Notes under the pieces: model-generated
Databases searched by the model: none
What the model saw: only the letters and a program-made list of their open reading frames with translations
Told to the model about the DNA's origin: nothing
Assembly: GCA_002715425.1 (NCBI GenBank)
Contig: PAYW01000012.1
Coordinates: 12,268 to 19,067, forward strand
Length of the DNA stretch: 6,800 nucleotides
From: Actinomycetota bacterium
GTDB lineage: Bacteria > Actinomycetota > Acidimicrobiia > Acidimicrobiales > UBA8592
Direction of reading: 5' to 3'
Shown here: positions 5,671 to 6,800 of the stretch, piece after piece
Position numbering within the stretch: the first letter of the stretch is position 1
Layout: every line of letters starts with the position of its first letter
Program-made: the position numbers and the translations under genes

Positions 5671-6800
5671 TCGTTCTCCTCAGCTACTTTCCCTTCATCT
5701 ACGCTAAGCAGGTGGCCCATTCTCTCCTCTTTTGTTTGGAGGTAGCGGATATTTTCGACATTCGACCCTCCAATGAGAGGAACACGTTCAACTATTTCGA
5801 GATGGTACCCTTCGAGGCCGCCATATTTTGCAGGGTTATTTGTGAGAAGGCGCATTTTTGTTATCCCAAGATCTGAAATAATTTGTGCTCCGATTCCGTA
5901 TTCTCTTGAGTCGACTGGTAGCCCTAAGGCAACATTGGCCTCGACTGTATCCATTCCTTCGTCTTGAAGTGCATATGCTCTCATTTTATGCCCTAGTCCG
6001 ATTCCGCGCCCTTCATGCCCTCGTAAATACACAATCGCTCCATTTCCGGATTCACTTGCGAGTTGCATGGCCAAATCAAGTTGGGAGCCGCAATCGCATC
6101 TCAAGGAGCCGAGAACATCACCTGTTAGGCATTCTGAGTGCACGCGAACCAGCGGTGCTTGATTAGGGTTAAAGTTTTCAGTAACAAATGCAAGATGCTC
6201 TATATTGTCAAGTGAGCTGCGGTATATGTGGGCGGTAAATTCTCCGTATTGCGTCGGGATTCGCGCCGTAGAGAATCGCTCAACAAGTCGCTCATGGCGA
6301 TTCCTGTACCTGATCAAATCCGCAATCGAGATGATGGGGATTTCATAGGTTTTGGAGAATTCTAGTAGCTCAGGGAGGAGCGCCATGGTTCCGTCTTCGG
6401 AAACAATCTCTGATATAACTCCTGCAGGTGAGAGTCCAGCCATAGTTGCTAGATCAACTGCCGCTTCGGTATGACCAGCTCGTTTGAGAACTCCACCCGC
6501 ACGTGCCCGAAGAGGAAAAACGTGGCCAGGTCTAGCGAAGCCATTAGCGATGACGTTGTCGTCTGCAAGGGCGCGGCAAGTTAGAGCTCGGTCACTTGCA
6601 GATATTCCTGTGGTCGTTCCTTCGGCAACATCTACAGAAATAGTGAATGCGGTACCCATCGCTTCGGTATTGTTGGCGACCATTAATGGAAGGTGGAGTG
6701 CGTCAGCACGTTCATTAGTAATTGGGCAGCAAACGACTCCGCTCGTATGTTTTACCATAAACGCCATATCTTCCGGAGTAACTGTCTCAGCAGCGATAAT
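5667..6800 (-). CDS. ribBA: Bifunctional 3,4-dihydroxy-2-butanone 4-phosphate synthase / GTP cyclohydrolase II (5' truncated by window edge)
   Basis: The protein makes both riboflavin precursors: the N-terminal RibB domain converts ribulose 5-phosphate to 3,4-dihydroxy-2-butanone 4-phosphate, and the C-terminal RibA domain opens GTP to a diaminopyrimidine. The frame continues to the window edge with IIAAETVTPED before the first ATG at 6767, matching the family, so that ATG is internal; 377 residues are visible and about 30-40, including the RibB acidic loop, lie outside. RibB marks are GTAFTISVD, the RAGHTEA motif (catalytic histidine 110) and PAGVISEIVSEDGTMA. RibA marks are zinc cysteines 224, 235 and 237 in ECLTGDVLGSLRCDCG, YLRGHEGRGIGL, catalytic Y276 in RAYALQD, D297 and R299 in DSREYG, and LLTNNPAKYGGLEGY. 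Both halves look intact. It is followed by ribH with a 4-base overlap. The operon promoter, any FMN riboswitch, and likely ribD and ribE would lie beyond the right edge. Confidence 0.95.
   Translation of the reverse strand: MIAAETVTPEDMAFMVKHTSGVVCCPITNERADALHLPLMVANNTEAMGTAFTISVDVAEGTTTGISASDRALTCRALADDNVIANGFARPGHVFPLRARAGGVLKRAGHTEAAVDLATMAGLSPAGVISEIVSEDGTMALLPELLEFSKTYEIPIISIADLIRYRNRHERLVERFSTARIPTQYGEFTAHIYRSSLDNIEHLAFVTENFNPNQAPLVRVHSECLTGDVLGSLRCDCGSQLDLAMQLASESGNGAIVYLRGHEGRGIGLGHKMRAYALQDEGMDTVEANVALGLPVDSREYGIGAQIISDLGITKMRLLTNNPAKYGGLEGYHLEIVERVPLIGGSNVENIRYLQTKEERMGHLLSVDEGKVAEENE
5676..5680 (-). promoter_or_regulatory. Ribosome binding site of ribH
   Basis: On the minus strand AGGAG ends 5 bases before the GTG at 5670, within the last codons of ribBA. 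It supports the GTG start and the 4-base overlap between the two genes. Confidence 0.75.

Noticed and set aside
6765..6767. Minus-strand ATG as the start of a shortened RibBA
   Set aside because: The frame continues to the edge with residues typical of RibB (AAETVTPED), so the gene is cut by the window rather than truncated.

Overview
The window is an ordinary chromosomal stretch of a bacterium with GC in the mid-to-upper 40s percent (estimated by eye). Both edges cut through genes. I place it tentatively in the Actinomycetota, possibly an uncultured Acidimicrobiia-like lineage. The grounds are an adenosylcobalamin-dependent (class II) ribonucleotide reductase, a RibBA fusion with the RGHEGRGIGL motif, an alcohol dehydrogenase resembling actinobacterial class III/mycothiol-linked enzymes, and a cytosolic GH13 alpha-glucosidase of actinobacterial flavour. 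This is inference from remembered family sequences, not from a search.

Left part, plus strand. The window opens in the C-terminal 215 residues of NrdJ (1-648), including the TSCPD region and the cysteine-rich tail. After 75 bases comes a MalY/PatB-type PLP-dependent C-S lyase (724-1860). After another 92 bases comes a compact three-gene group: a zinc alcohol dehydrogenase (1953-3056), a RimJ/RimL-type GNAT acetyltransferase (3080-3619) and a GH13 alpha-glucosidase (3607-5214). The last two overlap by 13 bases, so they are probably translationally coupled. The five plus-strand genes share direction, but no single pathway joins them: deoxynucleotide synthesis, sulfur amino acid metabolism, alcohol/aldehyde oxidation, acetylation and maltooligosaccharide or isomaltooligosaccharide hydrolysis.

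Right part, minus strand. A riboflavin biosynthesis operon enters from the right edge: ribBA (5667-6800, its start lies outside) followed by ribH (5203-5670), with a 4-base stop/start overlap. RibBA makes both precursors, the RibB half giving 3,4-dihydroxy-2-butanone 4-phosphate and the RibA half opening GTP; RibH condenses the butanone with the pyrimidine to give 6,7-dimethyl-8-ribityllumazine. The ribH and alpha-glucosidase genes converge and overlap by 12 bases, so there is no intergenic space for a terminator between the two units.

No gene-free stretch exceeds 100 bases. I saw no tRNA, rRNA, CRISPR array, insertion sequence, long repeat or recognisable riboswitch. I found no convincing new system; the points worth a second look are small: an unusually long loop in lumazine synthase, a substituted residue in the alpha-glucosidase active-site region, and two tight gene overlaps.
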